This document shows positions 43,340-52,656 of a DNA stretch of 64,000 nucleotides, piece after piece. Both the position numbers and the translations under genes were made by a program. The notes beneath the pieces are model-generated. The model saw only the letters and a program-made list of their open reading frames with translations. It searched no databases and was not told the origin of the DNA. Source of the stretch: Closterium sp. Naga37s-1 (lineage: Eukaryota; Streptophyta; Zygnematophyceae; Desmidiales; Closteriaceae); contig CANJKZ010000400.1 in NCBI GenBank assembly GCA_947471745.1, forward strand, positions 496,001 to 560,000, in the 5' to 3' direction. Position 1 is the first letter of the stretch, and every line of letters starts with the position of its first letter.

Positions 43340-44160
43340 TGCTGTGCTCACCAGGCAGGGCAGGTCGGGCGGCTCGGCAGTAGGGCGGCCCGGCGGCTGG
43401 GCGGCTCGGCGGCTCGGCTGCTGGGCGGCTCGGCTCCCGGGCGGCTCGGCGGCAGGGCGGCTCGGCGGCAGGGCGGCTCGGCGGCAGGGCGGCTCGGCTC
43501 CCGGGCGGCTCGGCTGCTGGGCGGCTCGGCGGCAGGGCGGCTCGGCGGTCGTAGGCGGCGGGGCCGGTGAGGATAGGCGGCGGGGCCGGTACCGTAGGCG
43601 GCGGGGCCGCGAAGTGGGGCGGCGGGGCCGCGTAGGTGAGGGCGGCGGGGCCGCGAAGTGAGGGCGGCGGGGCCGCGACGTGAGGGCGGCGGGGCCGCGA
43701 AGGTGAGGGCGGCGGGGCCGCGTAGGCAAGGGCGGCGAGGCCGCGACGTGAGGGCGGCGGGGCCGCGACGTGAGGGCGGCGGGGCCGCGTAGGTGAGGGC
43801 GGCGGGGCCGCGTAGGCAAGGGCGGTGGGGCCGCGACGTGAGGGCGGCGGGGCCGCGACGTGAGGGCGGCGGGGCCGCGACTTATGGGCGGCGGGGCCGC
43901 GTAGGTGAGGGCGGCGGGGCCGCGACGTGAGGGCGGCGGGGCCGCGACGTGAGGGCGGCGGGGCCGCGTAGGCAAGGGCGACGGGGCCGCGACGTGAGGG
44001 CGGCGGGGCCGCGACGTGAGGGCGGCGGGGCCGCGACTTAAGGGCGGCGGGGCCGCGTAGGTGAGGGCGGCGGGGCCGCGACGTGAGGGCGGCTGGGCCG
44101 CGACGTAAGGGCGGCGGGCTCGCGTAGGTAAGGGCGGCGCAACGGGCCGCTAGGGGCGAC
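43340..44160 (-). repeat. GC-rich leader of element M, 22-bp unit array
   Basis: Over 20 tandem copies of ggcggcggggccgcgacgtg and variants. Differs in sequence from the leaders of J, N, I and O but occupies the same position between primer site and gag. Confidence 0.9.
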
Positions 44161-44243
44161 ACGGAGGGTCGCTAAAAAAAAAGGAAAGCGCGCCTCGGGG
44201 CGCGCTTCGGTGGGCCCTAGAAACAGTCCCTAGGAGGGGACCC

Positions 44244-44255
44244 GCTCTGATTCCA
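44244..44255 (-). promoter_or_regulatory. Primer binding site of element M
   Basis: Minus strand TGGAATCAGAGC right after the LTR; one mismatch to TGGTATCAGAGC, the initiator-Met tRNA complement. Confidence 0.85.
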
Positions 44256-44389
44256 TGTGGAAAGGAGAATGCGAATGAATGAACTATGAATGAAGTGAGT
44301 ACATATAGGAAACCCTAATTGGGTTGTACCCCCTATGGGATGCCCCACTATAGCCTACACAACAGCATAAGCTATATAATGTTCTGACA
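44256..44389 (-). repeat. 5' LTR of element M (134 bp)
   Basis: Identical to the 3' LTR at 37113-37246. Confidence 0.95.
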
Positions 44390-44521
44390 GGGGGGTGTTA
44401 TAGAAAATCAGCAAAAAAAGGGGGGTATAGTAGAAACGAGGTCTATCATAACACCCACCCCGCACAAGCTACCCGGGGGTGTACAATTACGGGGGGGTGT
44501 TTTGTCCGGGAGAATACGGTA

Positions 44522-44667
44522 TGATTTTTTTCGAAAGTGTGTAACACTTTCTAAAAATGCATATTGTGAAAGCGCAGCTGCCTGTAACAGCAAAGCAACG
44601 GCAAATTACAATTCGCCGAGTACATAATGAGGGTTGGAGGCCATTCGGCCTCCACCCACGACTTCAT
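44522..44667. repeat. Dispersed host repeat X, copy 2 (split by element N)
   Basis: Matches 34871-35022 to the end cacccacgacttcat, and continues after N at 50851 with ttcggaactttgcagttcc. Confidence 0.8.
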
Positions 44668-44798
44668 TGTCAAATTATATGCCTATGTCATAATAGAATG
44701 TAGGCTTTAGTGGGGTAGCTAATATAGGGTATAGTTTTTTTGTTACTTGTACCCAACTTTCTCGATAGTGCACCACATTTTTCCCTTTACTCTCGACA
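44668..44798 (+). repeat. 5' LTR of element N (131 bp)
   Basis: TGTCAAATTATATG ... TTTACTCTCGACA; two differences from the 3' LTR. Confidence 0.95.
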
Positions 44799-44811
44799 TG
44801 GTATTAAGAGC
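44799..44811 (+). promoter_or_regulatory. Primer binding site of element N
   Basis: TGGTATTAAGAGC begins directly after the LTR; close to the initiator-Met tRNA complement. Confidence 0.8.
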
Positions 44812-44879
44812 AACATAGGTCCTTAGGACCGTTTTAGGACTGTTTTTCAGGGCCCACCAACCGTTTTCCGCCGGTTACC

Positions 44880-45862
44880 GAGTTACCCCGCCCCTTGCCT
44901 ACACTGCCCTGCGTCGCGCAGCCCTCGCGCTCGCCTCTGCTGGCCCTCGTACAGCCCGCTAGCAGCCCGCCTGCTGCCTCGTCAGCCCCGCGCGTAGCCC
45001 GCTAGCTGCCTTGTCAGGCCCGCGCACCGCCCCGCAGCCCCCGCGCTGCCTTCTCCTGCCCCGCGCGTCGCTTCGCAGCCCTCGCGCTGCTTTCTACGGC
45101 CGCCGACGCGGCCTCGCCCTGCCGCTGTCGCGGCCCCACCCTCCCGCCGACGCGGCCCCGCCTGGCCTGCGCGCTGCCCCCCGTCGCCAGTCGCGGCGCC
45201 TGTGGGACCCGCGCGCTGCCCTGCACCAGCTCCGCCGCCCCTGGTGCAGCCGCCCCTGGACCCTCGAGCAGCCGCCCCTGGACCCAGAGCAGCCGCCCCT
45301 GGCCCCTGAAGCAACCGCCCCTGGTGCAGCCGCCCCTGGACCCTCGAGCAGCCGCCCCTGTACCCAGAGCAGCCGCCCCTGGCCCCTGCAGCAGCCGCCC
45401 CTGGAGCAGCCGCCCCTGGACCCCGAGCAGCCGCCCCTGGCCCCTGAAGCAGCCGCCCCTGGACCCTCGAGCAGCCGCCCCTGGACCCAGAGCAGCCGCC
45501 CCTGGCCGCTGCAGCAGCCGCCCCTGGAGCAGCCGCCCCTGGACCCCGAGCAGCCGCCCCTGGCCCCTGAAGCAGCCGCCCCTGGTGCAGCCGCCCCTGG
45601 ACCCAGAGCAGCCGCCCCTGGCCCCTGAAGCAGCCGCCCCTGGTGCTGCCGCCCCTAGACTCTCGAGCAGCCGCCCGTGGACCCAGAGCAGCCGCCCCTG
45701 GCCCCTGAAGCAGCCGCCCCTGGTGCAGCCGCCCCTGGACCCGCGACGCCGCCCCTGGACCCCGTGCAGCCGCCCGCCGAGCGCCGGCCCTGCTCGCCCG
45801 GCGAGCACCTGCTCTTCCCGCCACTGGTGAGCACCTGCCTTGTTAGCGCGCTGCCGCGCCAT

Positions 45863-45905
<43 letters not shown>

Positions 45906-45910
45906 CCGCA
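44880..45910 (+). repeat. GC-rich leader of element N
   Basis: cgccctgc-rich start, then a regular gcagccgcccctggacccag array (about 45240-45770), then a tgcc microsatellite at about 45855-45908. Open frames on both strands across this array are repeats, not genes. Confidence 0.85.
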
Positions 45911-45949
45911 CCTGCTCTGCTAGGCTACTGCTACTGCTACTGGTGGTGG

Positions 45950-46800
45950 CCAGATGCAGCTCCAGCGACGTCCGCGCGAGTCTCTCACGCCCCAGCAGCT
46001 TCGTGAGTGGTACGCTAGTTGGGGTTGTGGCGGTAGCCGTCGTAGCTGTCGCTCTGGAGCTGGTCAGTTGGGAGCGTCTGGCAGTGGCCAGCTGCAGCTG
46101 CAGCGGCGTCCACGCGAGAGACTTACGTCCCAGCAGCTTCACGAGTGGTACGCTCAGAGTAGAGGGTCTTTGAGTACCGTTCGCTGCCCGTACGTCATTC
46201 GCACAGGTGATCGGACGGGTCAGACTTGCGGGATGCTTAGTCACACCCAGTCCCGCTGCTTTGCCCGTCTGAGTGACGCCTGGCGTACCGAGTTTGGCGA
46301 CGAGGCTGAGCTCCCCGACTGGGTGGAGCTGCTTGGGCAGAGGGTAGATATGTTTGCTCTTGACTATGATGCTATCCTCACTGCCATGTATGCATTGCCT
46401 ACTAGTGCTGACCGTACCTGTTACCTGTGCGTACCGCCTGACCCAGGTATAGAGCCTGCTACTCTCGGTGCTGGTGAGGCTGCTGCTCTAGGTGCTAGTG
46501 CGTCTCCTGCTCTGGTTGCTGGTGAGGCTGCTGCTCCAGGTGCTGGTGAGTCTGCTCTCTTTGGTACTGCGCCTGCTGAGGCCTTGTACACCTTCACACT
46601 TGACTCAGGTGCTTCCCGCTCCTTCTTTCGCGACAGCATCACCCTCACGCCGCTCAGCCGGCCGGTTCCAGTATCCCTGGCAGACCCCTCTGGGGGTCCA
46701 GTCCTTGCGCACTCCTCCACGGTCCTGCCGTGTCCGGCGGTCCCGTCTGGCTCCCTGTCGGGTCTTCACCTCCCCTCGTTCTCTACGAACTTGGTGAGTG
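45950..46800 (+). pseudogene. Element N gag (C-terminal part) and protease
   Basis: TPQQLREWYASWGCGGSRR, then the motif C-PYVIRTGDRTGQT-C-GMLS-H-TQSR-C at 46185-46259, FARLSDAWRTEFGDEAELPD, the spacer DYDAILTAMYALPTSADRT, and protease YTFTLDSGASRSFFRDSI near 46588-46640. The UBN2-like first half seen in O, J and M is not found here. Confidence 0.85.
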
Positions 46801-46959
46801 GTGCTGACCTCCAGGACCAGTGGGTTGACCAGTTCACTCCTGGAGGTCAGCGCGTGACCCACTGTACGTGCTCCCGGACCGGCCGGCACCTGGCCACGTT
46901 TACCCGTGCGCCTGGCTCGAGTTTGTACACACTGACTACTGTGTCCCCTCAGGTCGCTG

Positions 46960-47870
46960 CGTCTGCGTCAGGTCAGCTAGCGGCCCCCTGCTCGTGTCGC
47001 GCTTTGTCGCACCAGACCCTCCTTTGGCACCACCGCCTTGGTCACCCCTCGGTGCAGCGCCTTCGTAGCATGCACCGCCGTGTCCTTGAATCTGGTCTTC
47101 CCAGGGTTCTCCCTCCCCTCCCACCCTCGCCTGCTCCTCCCTGTCTTCCCTGTGTCGAGGGGCGGCAGCGCGCCGCTCCTCACTCCTCCTCGTTCCCTCC
47201 CACAGAGGCTCCCCTGCAGACTCTCCACCTGGACGTGTGGGGCCCAGCCCGCGTCCGTGGACAGGGCCACGAGCGGTACTTCCTGCTGGTCGTCGACGAC
47301 TACACGCGTTATACCACGGTCTTCCCCTTTCGCACCAAGGGTGAGGTCCCTGATGTTTTGATCCCTTGGATCCGCGCTGCTCGTCTCCAGCTCCGCGAGC
47401 GGTTCGGGACGGAGTTTCCTGTCCTGCGTCTGCACTCTGACAGAGGTGGGGAGTTTTCCTCCGACCTCTTGGCAGCCTTCTGTGCGGAGCACGGCATCCG
47501 CCAGACGTTCACGCTTCCGTCCTCTCCGCAGCAGAATGGGGTTGCTGAGCGTCGCATTGGCTTAGTCATGGAGGTCGCTCGTACCTCCATGATCCATGCG
47601 GCTGCCCCCCATTTTCTGTGGCCGTTTGCGGTCCGGTACGCCGCGCATCAGCTCAACCTCTGGCCCCGTGTCTCCTTGCCGGAGACCTCGCCCACACTGT
47701 TGTGGACGGGGAAGGTTGGCGATGCGTCGCGTTTCCGGGTCTGGGGTGCTTGTGCCTTTGTCCGCGATACCACCGCGGACAAGCTCTCCGCCCGCGCTGT
47801 TCCCTGTGTCTTCCTTGGCTTTGTCCCTGACGCGCCTGGTTGGCAGTTTACCACCCCACCTCGCGCGGTG
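46960..47870 (+). pseudogene. Element N pre-integrase and integrase region
   Basis: LLWHHRLGHPSVQRLRSMH near 47020, CLPCVEGRQRAAPHSS near 47145, LHLDVWGPARVRGQ near 47225, LRLHSDRGGEFSSDLL near 47427, SPQQNGVAERRIGLVMEVA near 47524. Complete DDE spacing. Confidence 0.9.
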
Positions 47871-48049
47871 TCTTCCCCTCTCAGGACGTTACGTTCGACG
47901 AGTCGGTTCCCTTTTACCGTCTCTTCCCCTACCGCACTGCCCCTCTCCCCCCCCCTGCCGCTCTTCCTCGCTCCAGGTGCTCCCCAGGTAGACCCCCTCC
48001 CCGCTCCCGGTCCTGCTCCTTCAGGTGTGTCTCAGGTAGACCCTCCTCC

Positions 48050-48245
48050 CTTGAGGTGCTGAGCTTGAGGGTGCTGCTGCTGGAGACACTGAGGCTGGAG
48101 ACCCTGGGACTGGAGGTGCCGGTTCTGGGGGTGCTGCTGCTGGTGGAGCTGGTCCTGGAGGAGCTGGAGCTGAGGGTTTTGGAGCTGCTGGAGGTGCTGG
48201 GGCTGCTGGGGCTGTTGGAGCTGCTGGTGCTGGTAGCACTGCACA
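48050..48245 (+). repeat. Coding minisatellite in the hinge of element N
   Basis: gctggaggtgctggggctgc-type 9-15 bp units; shorter than in the other copies. Confidence 0.75.
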
Positions 48246-48829
48246 GCCACGCCTGTTCTTTGCTCCACCGTCTCCGTCGTCTCAGCCACCGTCTGACTCT
48301 GTGCTTCGCCAAGTTCTTAGTCTCCCTTCGTCTACTGGTCTTCCGTTACAGCCTGGCTCACCGCTGCCTGCTCCTTCTCCTTACACTGAGCAGACAGGGG
48401 GTCTTACTGAGCGTCGTGAGCCTGCGTCGCGTCCTGTCTCGCCTGTCCGTTCTGGTCGTTCCAGTCGTCGTGTTCCTCGTTCGTTTCAGCCGGCTGTCCC
48501 CGGCACCCACCTTGTAGTCCGTCATCCTTCCTCTCCTCCGCAGAGTGTTCCCCTGCCGTCCCCTCCTGCGTCTTCTCTGCCTACCGTTCCTGAGCCTGAG
48601 TCTGACCGTGCTCGTGCTGCTCACCCTACTGTCACGCGTCTGCTAGCCACAGTTGTCACTGACCCGTCGTTTGAGTCTACTGCTGCGTCTGCCTTAGTCG
48701 CTGAGCTTGTTGACTTTGCTGCTGCCTGTCGTCTAGACTACGCCGCTAGTCTTGTTGCTGAGTCTGAGTCTGTCTGTCCTCCGTCCGTCGGGGGTGAGTG
48801 TGCTCTTGGCACGGACGTCCTTGAGGACA

Positions 48830-50487
48830 GGCAAGAGGACCTTGAGTGTCTTGCAGCCGCTGCGCCTCATCTCGTGTCCATGATGCTTGCCCCTGAGGGA
48901 GACCCGGATGCTCCAGACATCCCGACCCCGCGCTCTTACGCAGAGGCGATCGCGGGTGAGTACTTCTCTCAGTGGCAGACAGCCATGGACGCAGAGATGG
49001 CATCCTGGAAGTCCACAGGCACGTACGTCGACGAGGTTCCCCCTCCTGGGGCGAACATCGTCAGTGGCATGTGGATTTTCAGGGTGAAGCGGCCGCCAGG
49101 TTCTCCGCCTGTCTTCAAGGCTCGTTACGTTGCTCGAGGTTTCAGTCAGCGAGAGGGAGTTGACTTCTTCCAGACCTTCTCCCCCACCCCGAAGATGACC
49201 ACTCTTCGGGTGCTGCTGCACGTTGCCGCTCAGCGTGACTACGAGCTTCACTCTCTTGACTTCAGCACAGCTTTCTTGCAGGGCAGCCTGCACGAGGAGA
49301 TCTGGCTGCGCCGCCCGCCTGGCTTCACTGGGTCGTTCCCTCCTGGTACCCAATGGAGCCTCCGGCGGCTGGTCTACGGTCTCCGCCAGGCGCCACGTGA
49401 GTGGCACGACACACTGAGGACGACACTTGCAACTCTTGGGTTTGCTCCGTCGACTGCTGACCCGTCGCTGTTTCTGCACACCGACACTTCGCTGCCGCCG
49501 TTCTACATCCTCGTGTACGTCGACGACTTGGTCTTTGCCACTGCTGAAACTGAGGCTCTCGCCCTGGTGAAGTCGGAGCTGCAGAAGAGACACACGTGCA
49601 CAGACCTGGGTGAGCTGCGCAGTTACCTTGGCTTGCAGATCACCCGGGATAGAGCACGCCGCACCATCACCCTGACTCAGTCACACATGGTGCAGCAGGT
49701 CCTTCAGCGCTTCGGCTTCACCTGGTCCTCGGCACAGGCCACTCCTCTGGCTACAGGTCACTCGCTCTCAGCTCCACCTTCGGACGAGTCCGTAGAGCCG
49801 AGTGGTCCTTACCCAGAGCTATTTGGCTGCCTCATGTACCTGATGATCTGCACTCGTCCTGACCTCGCGTACCCTCTTGGCCTTCTGGCTCGCTACGTGG
49901 CTCCTGGTCGGCACCGAAAGGTGCACATGGATGCTGCTAAGAGGGTACTGCGCTACTTGTGCAGTACATCGGGCATGGGGCTCGTGCTTGGAGGACGGGG
50001 CGACGTTGTCCTCACTGGTCACTCGGACACTTCTTGGGTTGACGACCAGGCTACGCAGCGGTCGTCACAGGGTTACACCTTCAGCCTTGGCTCTGGTTCA
50101 GTTTCTTGGCGTTCTACACGCTCGTCTTTAGTTCTCAGCTCCAGTTGTGAGGCTGAGATCTACGCCATAGCCATGGCTGCACAGGAGTTACGCTGGCTCA
50201 CCTACCTGCTGATCGAGTTGGGAGAGCGGCCTCGTTCTCCTCCAGTACGTCGACAACAAGGCCGCCATTGCCTTGTGTCAGGAGCACAGACTGGAGCACA
50301 GAACGAAGCACATTGCTCTGTGTTTCTTCTTGGCTCGAGAGTTGCAGCAGCGTGGTCAGCTTCGTCTTGCACACGTGGCAACTCGGGCCAACACTGCTGA
50401 TATATTCACCAAGGCACTTCCGTCTGGTGATCATCAGCGTTTCTGCACTTTGTTAGGCCTTGTGCCCACTTTTCCTCACGTGCTGTA
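48830..50487 (+). pseudogene. Element N RT and RNase H region
   Basis: VDEVPPPGANIVSGMWIFRV, VDFFQTFSPTPKMTTLRVLL, VYGLRQAPREWHDTLRTTL, YILVYVDDLVFATAETEA, TGHSDTSWVDDQATQRSS, SSCEAEIYAIAMAAQELRW and ANTADIFTKALPSGDHQRF. Copia pol; nearly continuous. Confidence 0.9.
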
Positions 50488-50714
50488 GACTTTGCTTATA
50501 CTGTGATCTATATATATTCTTCCATGCTTGCTCTGCTAAGTAGAGATCACTGTACTATTGTTGTTGCATATATACCTCTGCTTGTGAACTGGCCTTGTGG
50601 CCCTTTGCTTGTGCTCAGTGTGTGTGGTGACGTTGTGATCCACCCTGAGCTTGCTTTGCTTCTCTTGACTGGTCTTGTGACCCCTTACTCTACCCCACTT
50701 TGCCTATGGGGGTG
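50488..50714 (+). other. Conserved 3' non-coding block of element N
   Basis: Arms gtgatct (50503-50509) and agatcac (50544-50550) pair. ggccttgtggcc and ggtcttgtgacc hairpins and the ccccactttgcctatggggg terminal pair are present. Confidence 0.7.
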
Positions 50715-50845
50715 TGTCAAATTATATGCCTATGTCATAATAGAATGTAGGCTTTAGTGGGGTAGCTAATGTAGGGTATAGTTTTTTTGTTACTTGTACC
50801 CAACTTTCTCGATAGTGCACCACCTTTTTCCCTTTACTCTCGACA
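50715..50845 (+). repeat. 3' LTR of element N (131 bp)
   Basis: Preceded by the purine tract tatgggggtg; see 5' LTR. Confidence 0.95.
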
Positions 50846-50850
50846 TTTAT

Positions 50851-50990
50851 TTCGGAACTTTGCAGTTCCACTCCCCACCCACCCACCCTAGTTGTACATT
50901 TGTATAATCCCTAGTTGCAAGTACTGCAATTGTAATGAAGCCCGTTGCCTTTGCAAGAACAGAAAGCAAACTTTCTCAATATGGTATTTA
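50851..50990. repeat. Host repeat X end and repeat Y, copy 2
   Basis: ttcggaactttgcagttcc completes X; aattgtaatgaagcccgttg ... aaactttctcaata matches Y copy 1 at 36626. Confidence 0.7.
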
Positions 50991-51004
50991 GAGCATGTCA
51001 ATCC

Positions 51005-51516
51005 TACCGTAAGCCCCCGGATAGGAGCGCCCCTGGGGGTATAAAAAAACACTGTTTTTTAGGGGGTGCGCTTATAATCGAGGAATTTATAAGCGCCGGC
51101 GTTTATAAAATGGCAAAAAGAATTTCTATCTGTTTTACACCAAACTGTAGATCTCGTTCTGCCGATTGTAATCGAGTCGAAAACATATAGGGTCGCGAAT
51201 CTGATTCTCGCGCAACTTGGCAGGGAGTGATTCCCTGCCAACTCAAACTGACAGAATGACAGCACATGCTGACTAGACGTGCAAAAGGTGAGATCAGAGT
51301 GTGGGACATCGAGTTTGTAGTTCGTTTCCCTCATAATGTGAAATTTTTTTCTGTATTTCGTCAGGTTTTCAAATGAAAAAACAACATGCGCTTATAATAA
51401 ATCATCTTTTTTTAGGGGGTGGGCTTATAATCGAGGACCGGATATAAGCGCCCTCATCCTTTTATAAGCGCCGGCGCTTATCCGATGCCTGCACTTCTAT
51501 CCGGGGGCTTACGGTA
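51005..51516. mobile_element. Small TIR DNA transposon (TIR-1), 512 bp
   Basis: Perfect 20-bp inverted ends TACCGTAAGCCCCCGGATAG at 51005-51024 and complement at 51497-51516, outer TA as probable target duplication. Non-coding; no transposase. Inside are two copies of a subterminal motif, gggggtgcgcttataatcga near 51062 and gggggtgggcttataatcga near 51415, and a central perfect 10-bp hairpin ttggcaggga / tccctgccaa (51217-51226, 51232-51241). TIR start CCGTA..C.CCCGGA is shared with TIR-2, so both belong to one family. Confidence 0.8.
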
Positions 51517-52071
51517 AGCCGAATTCCCCCCCTCATAGCGCCACCCCACTGTCCCCATCGCCCCTTGCTCGCCTCGTCGACCTCGTTGGCCTCGTCAAGC
51601 AATGCTGGCCCTATCGACCACACTGGCTCTGTCAGGGCTCTGCTGGCCCCATCGCGCTCGTATGCGGCCCTGCTCTTCACGCTCCGTCGTGGCCCCACCT
51701 GCAGTGTCGCACATCTGTAGCGACAACCGTTGTGGTGGAGGAGGGGGAGGTGGCGACGATGGGCAGACTGTCAAAACATTCATATGTCAAAACAGCACGG
51801 AAGGGCAAGGGTTCCTGGATGGCACTCCGCGGTGGTACGAGGCGAGCGATGAGCTTGCTGTGGACTGCACTTACTGTGGACTGCGCTTACACCCGCGTAT
51901 GGGCGCGCCAGACAGGTGATGTCCGTGCAGGAGTTCCCGTAAAGAGCTGATTGCAGGTGTATCGTATAGCGGGTTGGATCACTAGCAACCACTAGATTTC
52001 TATCTGTGTACTATACCATCATTGTTTTGATTAAATGAAACAAACATATTTCATGTATGTCGTACATTCCA
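51517..52071 (+). other. Unassigned segment with a short ORF left of P
   Basis: A plus-strand frame (51602-51919) ends in RWYEASDELAVDCTYCGLRL. The CTYCGLRL tail faintly recalls the end of zf-CHCC proteins such as the complex I subunit NDUFS6, but the preceding Cys/His pattern does not fit and there is a Gly run, so I do not assign it. No other feature seen. Confidence 0.25.
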
Positions 52072-52606
52072 TGTTGGAGGTTGCGTGGGGCGGTTTTGCC
52101 CCCAACCACCAAGCGGTGTTGTTTTTGGTGCTCACCTTCGAGTGAGCTGCAGGTTTACGTGGGGTTTAAGTTTGACTTCGGAAGACTCCATCACTTCGGT
52201 GCCACATGGCAGCACAAGAAGAATCGAGACTGAAGGAGAATTCGATTTGGTGAAATTCGAGTTCCGAATTTCACCCCTTCGAAATGTTACTCGAACATTC
52301 GAGAGTGTAGCGACTCGAGGTTACATGTGCGACTCGACGCATTGCAGTTCATAAAAATTTGTTTGCTTTGTATTGCATGGAATATACTGAACATTTTGAA
52401 TCACTTTGTATGAAGTACATTCGAACACAAATTCCAGAGAGTTTCCAATCTTTCAACATAGAGCATAGCTTTCACATTAGTAGCCATATCTCGGTCCATA
52501 CTTAGGCGATCAAGGTGATCCATGGCCTGTTCGAAAGCTTAGACACTGCTCTACTGGTTAGTACAAATCCCAGTTCTTGCAAAGTAGAGGAGAAGCCTCT
52601 ACAACA
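52072..52606 (+). repeat. 5' LTR of element P (535 bp)
   Basis: TGTTGGAGGTTGCG ... AAGCCTCTACAACA. Contains the same gtggggcggtttcgcccc-like palindrome as the 3' copy. Confidence 0.9.
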
Positions 52607-52607
52607 G

Positions 52608-52619
52608 TGGTATCAGAGC
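52608..52619 (+). promoter_or_regulatory. Primer binding site of element P
   Basis: TGGTATCAGAGC, one base after the LTR: an exact complement of the 3' end of plant initiator-Met tRNA. Confidence 0.92.
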
Positions 52620-52656
52620 TGGTCGGAGGAGTCTACGCACGCAACAAGAAGCTAGC

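Larger units (their letters stand above)
37113..44389 (-). mobile_element. Copia element M, complete ends, very recent
   Basis: 7277 bp on the minus strand with target duplication ggggg (37108-37112 and 44390-44394). The two 134-bp LTRs are identical base for base, so this is the youngest insertion here. Primer site, GC-rich leader, gag, protease, integrase, hinge, RT, RNase H and 3' block are all present, yet the coding region is broken at about five places, including a small internal rearrangement. It may have been copied in trans by a relative. It lies inside TIR-2. Confidence 0.95.
36677..44521. mobile_element. Small TIR DNA transposon (TIR-2), split by element M
   Basis: Perfect inverted ends TACCGTATTCTCCCGGACA at 36677-36695 and its complement at 44503-44521, the outer TA being the likely target duplication. 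Without M and the extra ggggg, the element is about 560 bp and non-coding: 36677-37112 plus 44395-44521. No transposase. TA targets occur in Tc1/mariner and Kolobok/ISL2EU-like groups; I do not assign it. It sits between host repeats Y (left) and X (right). Confidence 0.75.
44668..50845 (+). mobile_element. Copia element N, complete ends, recent
   Basis: 6178 bp on the plus strand. LTRs of 131 bp (44668-44798, 50715-50845) differ at two positions. Target duplication ttcat (44663-44667) versus tttat (50846-50850), confirmed by the empty site in repeat X copy 1. Primer site, leader, gag C-terminal part, protease, integrase, hinge, RT, RNase H and 3' block are present. The coding region is broken, with about four breaks, but includes long open stretches. 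Confidence 0.95.

Noticed and set aside
43271-44162. Long Pro/Arg-rich ORFs on the minus strand
   Set aside because: They are translations of the 22-bp leader minisatellite of element M; a unit length that avoids stops gives open frames in several readings.
45011-45830. Overlapping ORFs of 200-280 residues on both strands
   Set aside because: They come from the gcagccgcccctgga repeat in the leader of element N and have no domain.
51602-51919. A host gene exon related to NDUFS6 (zf-CHCC)
   Set aside because: Only the CTYCGLRL tail is reminiscent; the upstream Cys and His ligands do not match the family.
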